A stretch of 64,000 nt of DNA from Bifidobacterium sp. N4G05 (lineage in GTDB: Bacteria > Actinomycetota > Actinomycetes > Actinomycetales > Bifidobacteriaceae): assembly GCF_002742445.1 (NCBI RefSeq), contig NZ_NJNQ01000004.1, positions 62,001-126,000 on the forward strand, read 5' to 3'. Positions 28,648 through 37,229 of the stretch are shown piece after piece. The notes beneath the pieces were generated by a model. It made no database searches and had not been told where the DNA came from. It saw only the letters and a list, made by a program, of their open reading frames with translations. The position numbers and the translations under genes are program-made. Every line of letters starts with the position of its first letter. The stretch's first letter is position 1.

Positions 28648-29445
28648 ATGGCATATGCGTTGATAACGGGGGCTTCGAGTGGTATTGGGCGCGAAATGGC
28701 GTCATTGTTTGCGGCTGACGGGTATGATCTCATCATCACGGCACGCAAGCAAAGCAAGCTCGATGAAGTGAGACGCACGCTGGAACATCGCTATGGCGTG
28801 CATGTGGAAACGGTCGCACTTGATTTAAGCGAGTCTGACGCACCGCAAAAGTTGCATGATTACACGGTTTCGCAGGATTTTGAGGTGGATCATCTCGTCA
28901 ATAACGCCGGTTTTGCGGATTGGACGGGTTTTCTCGACGCCGACTGGCATCGCCAGCATGAGATGATGCAGCTCAATATGGCCGCGGTGGCTGAGCTTAC
29001 GTACCGTTATGGTCGTGACATGCGGGCACACGGACACGGCAGAATCTTGAATATTTCCTCTGTAGCTTCGATGATGGCAGGCCCGTATATGGCGGTGTAT
29101 TTCGCGTCGAAGGCGTTCGTGCGCTCTCTTTCCGAAGCGGTGGCGTATGAGCTGCACGATACCGGAGTGAGTGTGACCTGTGTATGCCCGGGGCCAACAT
29201 CCACGGGGTTCGCCAAGGCCGCGAACATGCGTGGCATGAATTTCTTTACACTGACCAAACCGGCCACCGCCTACCAGCTTGCCGTCTACGCTTATCGAAA
29301 GATGAAGCAGGGGCGCACGCTTGCCTACCATGGCTATCTCACCAAAGCCGGCGCGACCGCGGAACGGCTACTCCCCCGCGCCCTGACTCGACGGGTCGCC
29401 GCAGTCATGAACGGGGGCGATCCACACAACCAACATCGCAGATGA
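28648..29445 (+). CDS. Short-chain dehydrogenase/reductase
   Basis: A 265-residue SDR. Cofactor-binding GASSGIG is near residue 8, NNAG near 90, the catalytic Ser-Tyr-Lys set is formed by NISSVAS (about 136) and YFASK (about 150-154), and VCPGPTSTGF follows. The protein resembles the YqjQ/DltE-like classical SDRs, with a C-terminal extension of about 40 residues after the fold. Substrate unknown. AAGGAAGG lies before the ATG. Closed by a terminator shared with gnd. Confidence 0.9.
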   Translation: MAYALITGASSGIGREMASLFAADGYDLIITARKQSKLDEVRRTLEHRYGVHVETVALDLSESDAPQKLHDYTVSQDFEVDHLVNNAGFADWTGFLDADWHRQHEMMQLNMAAVAELTYRYGRDMRAHGHGRILNISSVASMMAGPYMAVYFASKAFVRSLSEAVAYELHDTGVSVTCVCPGPTSTGFAKAANMRGMNFFTLTKPATAYQLAVYAYRKMKQGRTLAYHGYLTKAGATAERLLPRALTRRVAAVMNGGDPHNQHRR

Positions 29446-29496
29446 TTCGCCAAGCAACTCAATGGAGACTTCACGCCCAGACAGACCCGCCTTCAT

Positions 29497-29539
29497 GTAA
29501 CGAGCCGCACACTTTTTCATAAAGCGTGCGGCTCGTTAC
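29497..29539. terminator. Bidirectional terminator between the SDR gene and gnd
   Basis: GTAACGAGCCGCAC (29497-29510) pairs with its complement at 29526-29539, with a T-rich loop between convergent genes. Confidence 0.85.
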
Positions 29540-29575
29540 GTTCGTCAGCGTATTGGTTTCGTTACGAAATCGCTA

Positions 29576-31024
29576 TCAGGCTTCGATTTCTTCGCGACCC
29601 GGCTCAGCCCACAGGGTGTGGAATGCACCCGGCTGATCCACACGCTGGTAGGTGTGAGCGCCGAAATAGTCGCGCTGACCCTGAATCAGAGCGGCAGGCA
29701 GGCGCGGGGAACGCAAGCCGTCGAAGTACGACAGGGACGATGCGAAAGCCGGAGTCGGCAAGCCATTGCGTGCGGCTTCGGCCACCACGTTGCGCCACGA
29801 GTTTTCGGCGGTTTCGATGGCGTTTTTGAAGTACGGGGCAAACAGCAGCGACACGTTAGCCTCACCGGATTCGAACGCTTCGGAAATACGGTTGAGGAAC
29901 TTCGCACGGATGATGCAGCCACCACGCCAGATGCGTGACACGGCAGCCAGATCGATATCCCATCCATATTCTTCGGCGGCAGTAGTGATCTCGTTGAAGC
30001 CCTGGGCGTAGGCGACGATCTTGGAAGCGTAGAGTGCCTGACGGATGTCTTCGATGAAGGCCTTCTTCTCATCGTCGGTGAGGTTCAGCTTGCCGTCAGG
30101 GCCATTGAAGCCCTGCTTGGCGGCTTCCTCACGCAGATCAGCTTCGGAGGAAAGACCACGGGCGAACACGGCCTCGGCAATGCCGGTGACCGGAACGGCC
30201 AGAGACAGTGCGGTCTGCACGGTCCACGTGCCAGTGCCCTTCATGCCAGCATGATCGACAATCAGATCAACCAGCGGCTTGCCGGTCTTCTTGTCGACCT
30301 GATGCAGCACTTCGGCGGTGATTTCGATCAGGTAGGAGTCGAGTTCGGTCTTGTTCCACTCTTCGAACACGTCACCGATCTCAGCCGGGGTCATGCCGAG
30401 GCCGCGACGCATCAGATCGTAGCTTTCGGCGATGAGCTGCATATCGGAGTATTCGATGCCATTGTGCACCATCTTGACGAAGTGGCCGGCACCGTTAAGT
30501 CCGATATGGGTGACGCACGGATCACCTTCGGCCTTTGCTGCGATGGATTCGAAAATCGGCTTCAGCGTCTTCCAAGATTCTTCGGAGCCGCCCGGCATCA
30601 TGGAAGGTCCAAGCAGAGCGCCTTCCTCACCACCGGACACGCCGCATCCGACGAAATGCAAGCCGCGAGCGCTGATTTCCTTCTCGCGACGAATGGTGTC
30701 CGGGAAGTAGGCGTTGCCTGCGTCGACGATGATGTCGCCCGGTTCCATCAGGTCGGCGAGCGCGTTGATCATGGCGTCGGTCGGCTCTCCGGCCTTGACC
30801 ATGATGATGGCGGTACGCGGCTTGACGAGGCTGTCCACGAACTCTTCGAGGGTTTTTGCCGGGAAGAATTCGCCTTCGCTGCCGTGTTCGTTCATGAGCT
30901 TTTCGGTACGACCGTAGGAGCGGTTGAACACGGCCACTTTGTTGCCGTGGTGTGCGAGGTTACGCGCGAGGCTACCGCCCATTGCGGCAAGACCGACTAC
31001 GCCGACGTTTGCTTCAGCTGACAT
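29576..31024 (-). CDS. gnd: 6-phosphogluconate dehydrogenase (decarboxylating)
   Basis: A 482-residue Gnd that oxidatively decarboxylates 6-phosphogluconate to ribulose-5-phosphate with NADP. The N-terminal Rossmann motif is GLAAMGGSLARNLA, NRSYGRTEKL supplies the Arg typical of NADP preference, the catalytic Lys is in HFVKMVHNGIEY, and GVSGGEEGALLGPSMMPGG is the family signature. AAGGGG five bases before ATG 31024 fixes the start. It completes the oxidative pentose phosphate set with the zwf-opcA-pgl operon a few kilobases away. Confidence 0.98.
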   Translation of the reverse strand: MSAEANVGVVGLAAMGGSLARNLAHHGNKVAVFNRSYGRTEKLMNEHGSEGEFFPAKTLEEFVDSLVKPRTAIIMVKAGEPTDAMINALADLMEPGDIIVDAGNAYFPDTIRREKEISARGLHFVGCGVSGGEEGALLGPSMMPGGSEESWKTLKPIFESIAAKAEGDPCVTHIGLNGAGHFVKMVHNGIEYSDMQLIAESYDLMRRGLGMTPAEIGDVFEEWNKTELDSYLIEITAEVLHQVDKKTGKPLVDLIVDHAGMKGTGTWTVQTALSLAVPVTGIAEAVFARGLSSEADLREEAAKQGFNGPDGKLNLTDDEKKAFIEDIRQALYASKIVAYAQGFNEITTAAEEYGWDIDLAAVSRIWRGGCIIRAKFLNRISEAFESGEANVSLLFAPYFKNAIETAENSWRNVVAEAARNGLPTPAFASSLSYFDGLRSPRLPAALIQGQRDYFGAHTYQRVDQPGAFHTLWAEPGREEIEA

Positions 31025-31159
31025 GCTGACCCCTTCCATCAGGAAAAGTAGTACTTTATGAACCGTTCTTTAGTGTAGACCCGAGCTACCCCAGAACCAT
31101 GGACCGTCTCAAGTCTGACATCCTGTCAAAGCTGATACCATGCCAAATCTGACGTATCG

Positions 31160-33709
31160 TCAATCATGTGGCGCGATGGTGCGTACAAAACGCATAGCTT
31201 CGGCAGGTGTGAGTGATGGCACGTAGGCTTGCGCCACAGCAAGCGATATTTGCGGCAGTTTGGCCGCATCGGGATAGCAGATATACACTTTCTCTTCGTC
31301 GGGGTGAAATTTCAGTTTGAAACGGAACAGTGAGTGGAATCCGTATGCTGGTTCCATGATGTCTGCGACCATTTGCAGTGCATGACGCAACACTTCGCTT
31401 TCCTCGTGTTCGCTTTCGCTGGATCCCATGCCGGCTAGTGGTGCCGCCGATAGGCTCATGAATTCCACGTTGTCTTCGTCACGTAGTCGTTCAGCCATGC
31501 GTGCAATCAGGAATTCCATGATGCCGTTGACGCTGTCGGTACGGTGCCTCATGAAGTCAAGCGTCCAACCGATGATTGTGCCGTCACGATAGGTGGGCAG
31601 CCAGCTGGTTACGCCAAGGACTTTGCCGTTGCCGTCGACCGCGTAGAGCAGGCGCACCCGGGAGTCGATCAGTTCGTCGACGCCGCCCAGGGTGAATCCC
31701 ATTTCCGGCAGGGCCTTTTTGCCGGCCCACTGTGCGGAAATCTCACGAATTTGCGTTTGCACTGAGAAGGGTGCTTCCTTGAAAGTGGTGAGCACGTCGG
31801 TGATGCCGTCTCGTTTGGCTTTGTTGATGGCGGTGCGCACGTCCTGCCATTTCTTGCCTCGGGTCTGCCATTCGTTGGGATTGACAATCATTTCCGTGCC
31901 GACGTCAAGTGAATCCCATCCGGCTTTGGCAAGTTCGGCTCGCTGCGACTCGTGTACGCTGTAAAATACGGGCGTCCAGGAATGCTGCGCGCAGAATGTT
32001 GCGAAATCAGTGAGATCTTCCGCATATTCGTGTGGATCTCCGAATGGTCCTGTCACCGTCAATGCGATGCCATACGACACTCGATAGGCGATTGCGGAAC
32101 GTCCGGTTGCAGAAAACCAATAATCATTGCCTTCCCAAGTTGCCATGAATGACATGGATTCGCCGCCAAGCGGAATAATCGCGTCAACATGATGGCGCGA
32201 AGCGTCATTCACCATGGAACGATCCCGCAAACAATCCCAAACACACAGCAGGGCGATAACCCAAAACACCGGACCGACGCACTGATATACCAGCACGGAG
32301 ATTTGCCCGACGGGTACAAACTCAGGTTCGATCGCACTCAGCAGTCCGATCGGCAACAATCGTTGCACATAATCGGCAAGCAATGCAATCAATTGCGGAC
32401 TTTCGTTGAAATCCTCGGGAGAGGCAAGCCCATACCCGACATACATCAATCCCAACAACAGAAAAGCCGACAATGCACCTGCCGCAGCGCGCAACATAAT
32501 CTCACTTCTGGTGCGAATCATAAAACACTGACGGAACGCAATGACGATAACGATAAAAATCAATGGCAATGCCATAGTGGAAAACATTGCGTGAAACGCA
32601 CCGTGACGAACCAACGCAGGCAACGCATCAGCCTGCGAATCGCCAACATTTCGCAGCGGAAGCATCACATAGAACAGCATCGCAAATACCACCGTGCACG
32701 CGTTGAACAGCACGCTTAACACGGCGGCAATGCGGCGTCCGCGGTACAGACCCCATGCGATCAACAGCAGCATCAGCGTCGGCATCAACGACACCAGCCA
32801 GTTTCCGGGCATGGTGAATCGCATCATACGATATTGCGCGAAACAGCTGGCATGCGAGGAACCGTTGAGGCAATCCAACACTTGTTCCGTATCGAATTCC
32901 GTGGAACCGGTCAGCAATCCGAACATGGAAAGCAATCCAAATGATTGCCTTGAGGAAACGGCAACCAGCGAACCGACCGCCTGCACGCCGGCAGCAATAC
33001 CAATCAGCCTGCGCATCTCGTACAAGGCACCATGCCTATACACATCGCCTTGACTTTCGGACGCCATCAAATAACCAAGCACATGACCGATCAGCGCGGC
33101 AGCCAGCAAACAATAATCGCTGGCCTCGCCACGGTAGAGGAACATGATCAGCACCACGCTATAGCCGATCACACGAATGCGCCGACGCCACAGCATGGCG
33201 GTGAATGCGCTGGCGCACATCAGCGTGCCCATCACAACAACCAGCGGCCCCAAAATCGCGCCATCATGCGAAATCGCATGCCATTGCGGACTTTTGCCTG
33301 CGAACAGCGAACATAATCCCATGCCCAGCGCTATGCCGCCAAGCGTGGTGATCAGCGACACCCATGCCGTCTTCACCTTTCCAATCACCGTTTCGCATAA
33401 GCCGAATGCGATGAGTATCAGTGGAATGTCGATCAGCAGACGACCCAAATGAGGTACTGACAGCAGTGAGATCGGCGCGGTATACCAGCACCCATGCGCG
33501 AGCGCGTCAAAACTCACGCGCGATAATTGCGGCGGAAATTGCATATGTCTGATGCCGCATACGAGCTGCATGCCGACATTGAACAGCGTGATGAACAGCA
33601 CGAAGCCCAAGGTCATACGGTGCCGACGCATCCAGTCGGCAAGATCGGATATGAGCGCGCGAAAGCCGAACAATGGTTTTACTGCTGATTCCTGCGATTG
33701 CGTTGTCAT
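31160..33709 (-). CDS. DUF2156 / MprF-like membrane protein (aminoacyl-phospholipid synthase candidate)
   Basis: An 849-residue protein: an N-terminal half with about 12-14 membrane segments (residues 30-500) and a C-terminal cytosolic DUF2156 domain (about 525-849), the dual-GNAT domain of lysyl- or alanyl-phosphatidylglycerol synthases. KWQDVRTAINKAKRDG near residue 622 and WTLDFMRHR near 722 are the typical tRNA/lipid-binding patches of the family. Such enzymes transfer an amino acid from aminoacyl-tRNA to membrane lipid, lowering surface charge and sensitivity to cationic peptides. The amino acid cannot be predicted. The gene directly upstream encodes a membrane-anchored hydrolase. Confidence 0.82.
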   Translation of the reverse strand: MTTQSQESAVKPLFGFRALISDLADWMRRHRMTLGFVLFITLFNVGMQLVCGIRHMQFPPQLSRVSFDALAHGCWYTAPISLLSVPHLGRLLIDIPLILIAFGLCETVIGKVKTAWVSLITTLGGIALGMGLCSLFAGKSPQWHAISHDGAILGPLVVVMGTLMCASAFTAMLWRRRIRVIGYSVVLIMFLYRGEASDYCLLAAALIGHVLGYLMASESQGDVYRHGALYEMRRLIGIAAGVQAVGSLVAVSSRQSFGLLSMFGLLTGSTEFDTEQVLDCLNGSSHASCFAQYRMMRFTMPGNWLVSLMPTLMLLLIAWGLYRGRRIAAVLSVLFNACTVVFAMLFYVMLPLRNVGDSQADALPALVRHGAFHAMFSTMALPLIFIVIVIAFRQCFMIRTRSEIMLRAAAGALSAFLLLGLMYVGYGLASPEDFNESPQLIALLADYVQRLLPIGLLSAIEPEFVPVGQISVLVYQCVGPVFWVIALLCVWDCLRDRSMVNDASRHHVDAIIPLGGESMSFMATWEGNDYWFSATGRSAIAYRVSYGIALTVTGPFGDPHEYAEDLTDFATFCAQHSWTPVFYSVHESQRAELAKAGWDSLDVGTEMIVNPNEWQTRGKKWQDVRTAINKAKRDGITDVLTTFKEAPFSVQTQIREISAQWAGKKALPEMGFTLGGVDELIDSRVRLLYAVDGNGKVLGVTSWLPTYRDGTIIGWTLDFMRHRTDSVNGIMEFLIARMAERLRDEDNVEFMSLSAAPLAGMGSSESEHEESEVLRHALQMVADIMEPAYGFHSLFRFKLKFHPDEEKVYICYPDAAKLPQISLAVAQAYVPSLTPAEAMRFVRTIAPHD

Positions 33710-33753
33710 GACAATGCTTCCGTTCGATAATTCGGATTAATGATTCTATAAAT

Positions 33754-33779
33754 GATTCAGATTGACGATTCAGATTGAT
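33754..33779. repeat. 13-bp tandem direct repeat upstream of the DUF2156 gene
   Basis: GATTCAGATTGA occurs twice with a 13-bp period (33754-33765 and 33767-33778); related ATGATTC copies precede it. It lies in the 109-bp gap between the hydrolase gene and the DUF2156 gene, where a promoter of the latter would be. Tandem direct repeats are typical binding sites of OmpR-type regulators, but the regulator is unknown. Confidence 0.5.
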
Positions 33780-33818
33780 ACTTGTGATCGCGAGTTGCCG
33801 ACGCGTCAAAACGACATG

Positions 33819-35228
33819 TCAGATCGCGATGCGTTTGAGATTCGGATAGTCCGCCAATTTCGGCTTGGCGTCGCTCAGTCCCGTGTTACAGCCGAATACG
33901 GCAAGTCCGTACCGCAACGTGTCTTGCACGGCATGCCAGTCATGCGCATTGCCAAGCGATTCGACCGCCGTAACATGCATGCCCGCCTGTTGGGCAACCG
34001 GTGCGATGCGTTCGGCATTGCGCACGGACTCGTGATCACGCTCCCCCGCACCGATAACAAGCGTCTGGTTCGAAGGCGCACGGTTGCGAATGGCGTTGAT
34101 GGGAATCTGCTTCTCGTATGCGGTGCGATCTCCGCGGAAGAACCGGCTGATCATACTGCTTTCACTGCCATTGGTCGGTTTGAGCTCGCTGCCGGTGGGG
34201 ATGATGGTGCCGAACAAATACGGATGGTTCGCACCGATTTGCAACGAACATGTGGCTCCCTGCGAAAAACCTGCGATTGCCCAATCTTGTGCTTGCCATG
34301 CCGCAGGAAGATTGGTTCTCACCCAGTCGACCACGTCTTTCGTCAAGTAGGTCAGCACATTGCCGTACACCGGCGAATCCACGCATAGGGTGTTATGCGA
34401 ATCGTCTCCCAACTGGTCGGCCGCAATAACAATGGGTGCGAGTCCGCCATGATGCTGCGCATAATCGTCCATCATGGTTTGGATGCCGCCCGCGGCAAAC
34501 GCGCGCCCCGGAGAACCCGGCTGGCCGCTCATCATCAGTATGACCGGCAACGCCGGCTTGTGCTTGGCTGTGGCAATCGCTGCCGGCGGCAGATATACCA
34601 GCGCCTGTCGCGCCTCGAAATGCGATGTTGTGGCTGGAATATTTACCTTACTGACTTCGCCATGTGCGGGAATATCGCTGATGCTACCGTCTGCCGCTTC
34701 CTGCTTCCATTGCGTGACGCTAATCAAATCGCTGCGTTTCGCCATTCCCGTCAGGTCGGCTTCGTGATAGGTGTCTTGGCCGAACAGTGATCCGATGGTG
34801 GCATATTCTCCATACGCCTGATCGATGCCGGTGGCGGCGGAAAGCACTGCGCATGCCACCAATATTACGGCGACGGCACGCAACACTCCCCTATGCAGCA
34901 TCGCATGACTGACCGCAAATCCGATGATCGCACAACCGCAACCAGCCCATGCGATCACACGCGGGCCCAGCCCAACACCGAACACCACAAACACGTCCGA
35001 CAGCAACCAGGCAATCACCCATCCAACAATGCCGGCAATAACCGCAATCACCATCGGACACGCAACTACGGCAATTGCACGTTTACCGTCGCCACGGCTT
35101 TCGCCAACCGTCTCCCATATTGCAATACCCAACAGTGTCGCCGCCAGTACCGCAGTTATCGAAAACAACGTTGCCGGAAACCAGCCATCCACCAAACTTA
35201 TGTTCATCAACCATGTACGCATGCGCAC
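33819..35228 (-). CDS. Membrane-anchored alpha/beta hydrolase (esterase family)
   Basis: A 469-residue protein: four membrane segments in the first 130 residues, then an extracellular alpha/beta hydrolase of the esterase D / mycolyltransferase-like type (PF00756). The nucleophile elbow is GFSQGATCS with Ser322, and a His in GNAHDWHAV near the C-terminus completes the likely triad. It lies 109 bp upstream of the DUF2156 gene on the same strand. In other Gram-positive bacteria, hydrolases beside aminoacyl-phosphatidylglycerol synthases remove the amino acid from the lipid, which is the most economical guess here. ATG at 35207 is an alternative start. Confidence 0.8.
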   Translation of the reverse strand: MRMRTWLMNISLVDGWFPATLFSITAVLAATLLGIAIWETVGESRGDGKRAIAVVACPMVIAVIAGIVGWVIAWLLSDVFVVFGVGLGPRVIAWAGCGCAIIGFAVSHAMLHRGVLRAVAVILVACAVLSAATGIDQAYGEYATIGSLFGQDTYHEADLTGMAKRSDLISVTQWKQEAADGSISDIPAHGEVSKVNIPATTSHFEARQALVYLPPAAIATAKHKPALPVILMMSGQPGSPGRAFAAGGIQTMMDDYAQHHGGLAPIVIAADQLGDDSHNTLCVDSPVYGNVLTYLTKDVVDWVRTNLPAAWQAQDWAIAGFSQGATCSLQIGANHPYLFGTIIPTGSELKPTNGSESSMISRFFRGDRTAYEKQIPINAIRNRAPSNQTLVIGAGERDHESVRNAERIAPVAQQAGMHVTAVESLGNAHDWHAVQDTLRYGLAVFGCNTGLSDAKPKLADYPNLKRIAI

Positions 35229-35506
35229 TTCTTGCTTTCATATTCTTCATTTCCAATGTGCCATTTGTAGTCCACGAAACGTTGGCACGACCTCATCCTT
35301 GAGACTGATTTTCCTTGGAAGATCAACGAAAAATACTGTGAGTAAGCTGAATGGACGATGCTATTCGGCAGCGTTCTTGCCTTTGCCGATAACGCCTCGA
35401 ACGCACGTTCCAATGGTTTGATCAAATAATGTGATTCCAGCTTAGAATACGTTAAGAAACACATCCAATGTTCCCGACCGGCAGTCAAGCGGTATGGTGT
35501 TGGACT

Positions 35507-36304
35507 ATGCAGTATGTTTTTTCAGCTTCGAATGTTTCCTGTATCGTGCCTGTCGATGGTGAGCAGCGCACGATTTTCAGCGGATTATCCGTTGATGTGA
35601 AGTTTGGTGAGATTGTGGATTTGGTCGGACCTTCCGGATCGGGCAAGAGTAGTCTGCTTACCGCTTTCGCACGATTGAATCCGAATGCGACCGGCGATTT
35701 TCAGCTTGAAGGGCGATCTGCCAGCGAATTCACACCGCAACAGTGGCGTAGTCAGGTGGCGTATTTGCCGCAGAAGCCGGTATTAATCGGTTCGAGCGTG
35801 GCCGAGGCGATTCGTTTGCCGTTTACATTGGCTATTCGTGCCGGCGAAGACAAGCACGGATTCAGCAGGAAATGGTCGGCTGGCAAGTCTCTCAAACCCG
35901 CCGATCTGCTGCCGGATGATCGCATTCGAGCCACGCTTGACGCCATTGGCTGCGCGGATATTGATTTGGGGCGCGCTCCGCATGACTTGTCTGGAGGCCA
36001 GGCCGCCCGGGTGAGTTTGGCGCGCACCTTGCTTACGTCGCCGAAAGTGCTGCTTGCCGATGAGGTTGATGCCGGTTTGGATGATGAGAACGCCGATAAG
36101 GTGGCATCCATCCTGGCTCAGGCCGCAGAGCAGGGCATGACGGTGATTCGTATTCGCCATCGTCCACCGGACGGGCGTGCCACGCGTATTCTCACACTGG
36201 CCAAAGGCGTATTGCAGAGTGCGAATGCTCCGCTCACCGAAGCAACCAATGATTCCAATGATTTCACGGCACAGTCCGATTCGGTGCAAGGAGTGCAGGC
36301 ATGA
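35507..36304 (+). CDS. ABC transporter ATP-binding protein, FetA-like
   Basis: A 265-residue ATPase. Walker A GPSGSGKSS near residue 46, the signature LSGGQAARVSLARTL near 163 and Walker B VLLADEVDAG near 182, where Val/Asp follow the catalytic Glu. It precedes the UPF0014 permease with an ATGA overlap, and the pair corresponds to FetAB (YbbL/YbbM), an exporter implicated in iron homeostasis and peroxide resistance. The start at 35507 is chosen because the protein then begins with the first nucleotide-binding beta strand. TATGGT at 35493-35498 could be a -10 element, which would make the transcript leaderless. Confidence 0.85.
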   Translation: MQYVFSASNVSCIVPVDGEQRTIFSGLSVDVKFGEIVDLVGPSGSGKSSLLTAFARLNPNATGDFQLEGRSASEFTPQQWRSQVAYLPQKPVLIGSSVAEAIRLPFTLAIRAGEDKHGFSRKWSAGKSLKPADLLPDDRIRATLDAIGCADIDLGRAPHDLSGGQAARVSLARTLLTSPKVLLADEVDAGLDDENADKVASILAQAAEQGMTVIRIRHRPPDGRATRILTLAKGVLQSANAPLTEATNDSNDFTAQSDSVQGVQA

Positions 36305-37089
36305 GCGGCAATTACTATTCCATTGATATTTGGGGTCTGCTCATCGCATTGGTTATGGTCGGCGTGGCCGCGGGCATTTCCGAAGCGATGCGCATGGGCA
36401 TTGGCAAGACACTGCTATGGTCGGCATGCCGCGCGTTGCTGCAATTGTGCGCCATGGGTTTCATTATGGAGTTCGTCATCAAGTCGAACAATCCATGGCT
36501 GGTGCTGCTGCTGGTGATGTTCATGCTGATCGCGGCCGTGCAGATCACCCTGTCTCGCGCCAAAGGTGTGCCGAAGGGCTTGGCCGGTCCCGTGTTTTTG
36601 AGCTTGGTCATCACCATGCTTATTATGATTTCGTTGGTCACCGAATTGATCATTCGCCCGCAACCTTGGTATGCGCCGCAATTGGTGGTACCGTTGACCG
36701 GCATGCTGCTCGGCAATACCGTGTCCGCTTTGGCGGTTGGATTGAGCCGGTTTTTCGAAAGCATGAAGGAACGCCGTGACGAAGTGGATACGCTGCTGGC
36801 GTTGGGTGCGACCGCCTGGGAGGCCGCGCGCCCGTCCATCGTCTCGTCGATTCGTTTGGGTTTGCTGCCAACTACCGCTTCGCTGGCGTCCAGCGGCATT
36901 GTGACGGTGCCTGGCATGATGGCCGGTCAGATCATCGCCGGCGGCAATCCTATCGATGCGGCGAAATACCAGTTCCTGGTTCTCGCCGCCATTGCAGCGT
37001 TGACACTTCTAGCTGACAGTCTCATTATGGTGATGGCGTACCGCAAGTGCTTCACTGCAGACGACCAATATAATCCGATTGCAGACTGA
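36301..37089 (+). CDS. ABC transporter permease, FetB/UPF0014 family
   Basis: A 262-residue membrane protein with seven predicted segments, the normal length of UPF0014 (FetB/YbbM). Typical motifs: LLQLCAMGF near residue 45, PLTGMLLGNT near 132, ERRDEVDTLLALGATAWEAARPSI near 160, which is the cytosolic coupling region, and GIVTVPGMMAGQII. Works with the upstream ATPase. Translationally coupled through the ATGA overlap. Confidence 0.92.
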   Translation: MSGNYYSIDIWGLLIALVMVGVAAGISEAMRMGIGKTLLWSACRALLQLCAMGFIMEFVIKSNNPWLVLLLVMFMLIAAVQITLSRAKGVPKGLAGPVFLSLVITMLIMISLVTELIIRPQPWYAPQLVVPLTGMLLGNTVSALAVGLSRFFESMKERRDEVDTLLALGATAWEAARPSIVSSIRLGLLPTTASLASSGIVTVPGMMAGQIIAGGNPIDAAKYQFLVLAAIAALTLLADSLIMVMAYRKCFTADDQYNPIAD

Positions 37090-37132
37090 ACGACTTTCAT
37101 ATAGCCAATCAAATTAATAGACGATCAGTTTT

Positions 37133-37189
37133 AATAGAAAACGGTGTCCGCCAAGTGTTCATGAACCTTGGCGGACACCGTTTTCTATT
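37133..37189. terminator. Long perfect hairpin between convergent genes
   Basis: The arms AATAGAAAACGGTGTCCGCC and its complement continue through AAG/CTT to a stem of 23 bp with an 11-nt loop. It ends transcription of the FetB gene and of the DEAD-box helicase gene from opposite sides. Confidence 0.9.
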
Positions 37190-37229
37190 GTTTACCAGTT
37201 ATGCAAGCTTTGATTTTGCATTTCAGCGA

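Noticed and set aside
30251..31021. Frame of 256 codons opposite gnd
   Set aside because: Antisense shadow of a certain enzyme gene.
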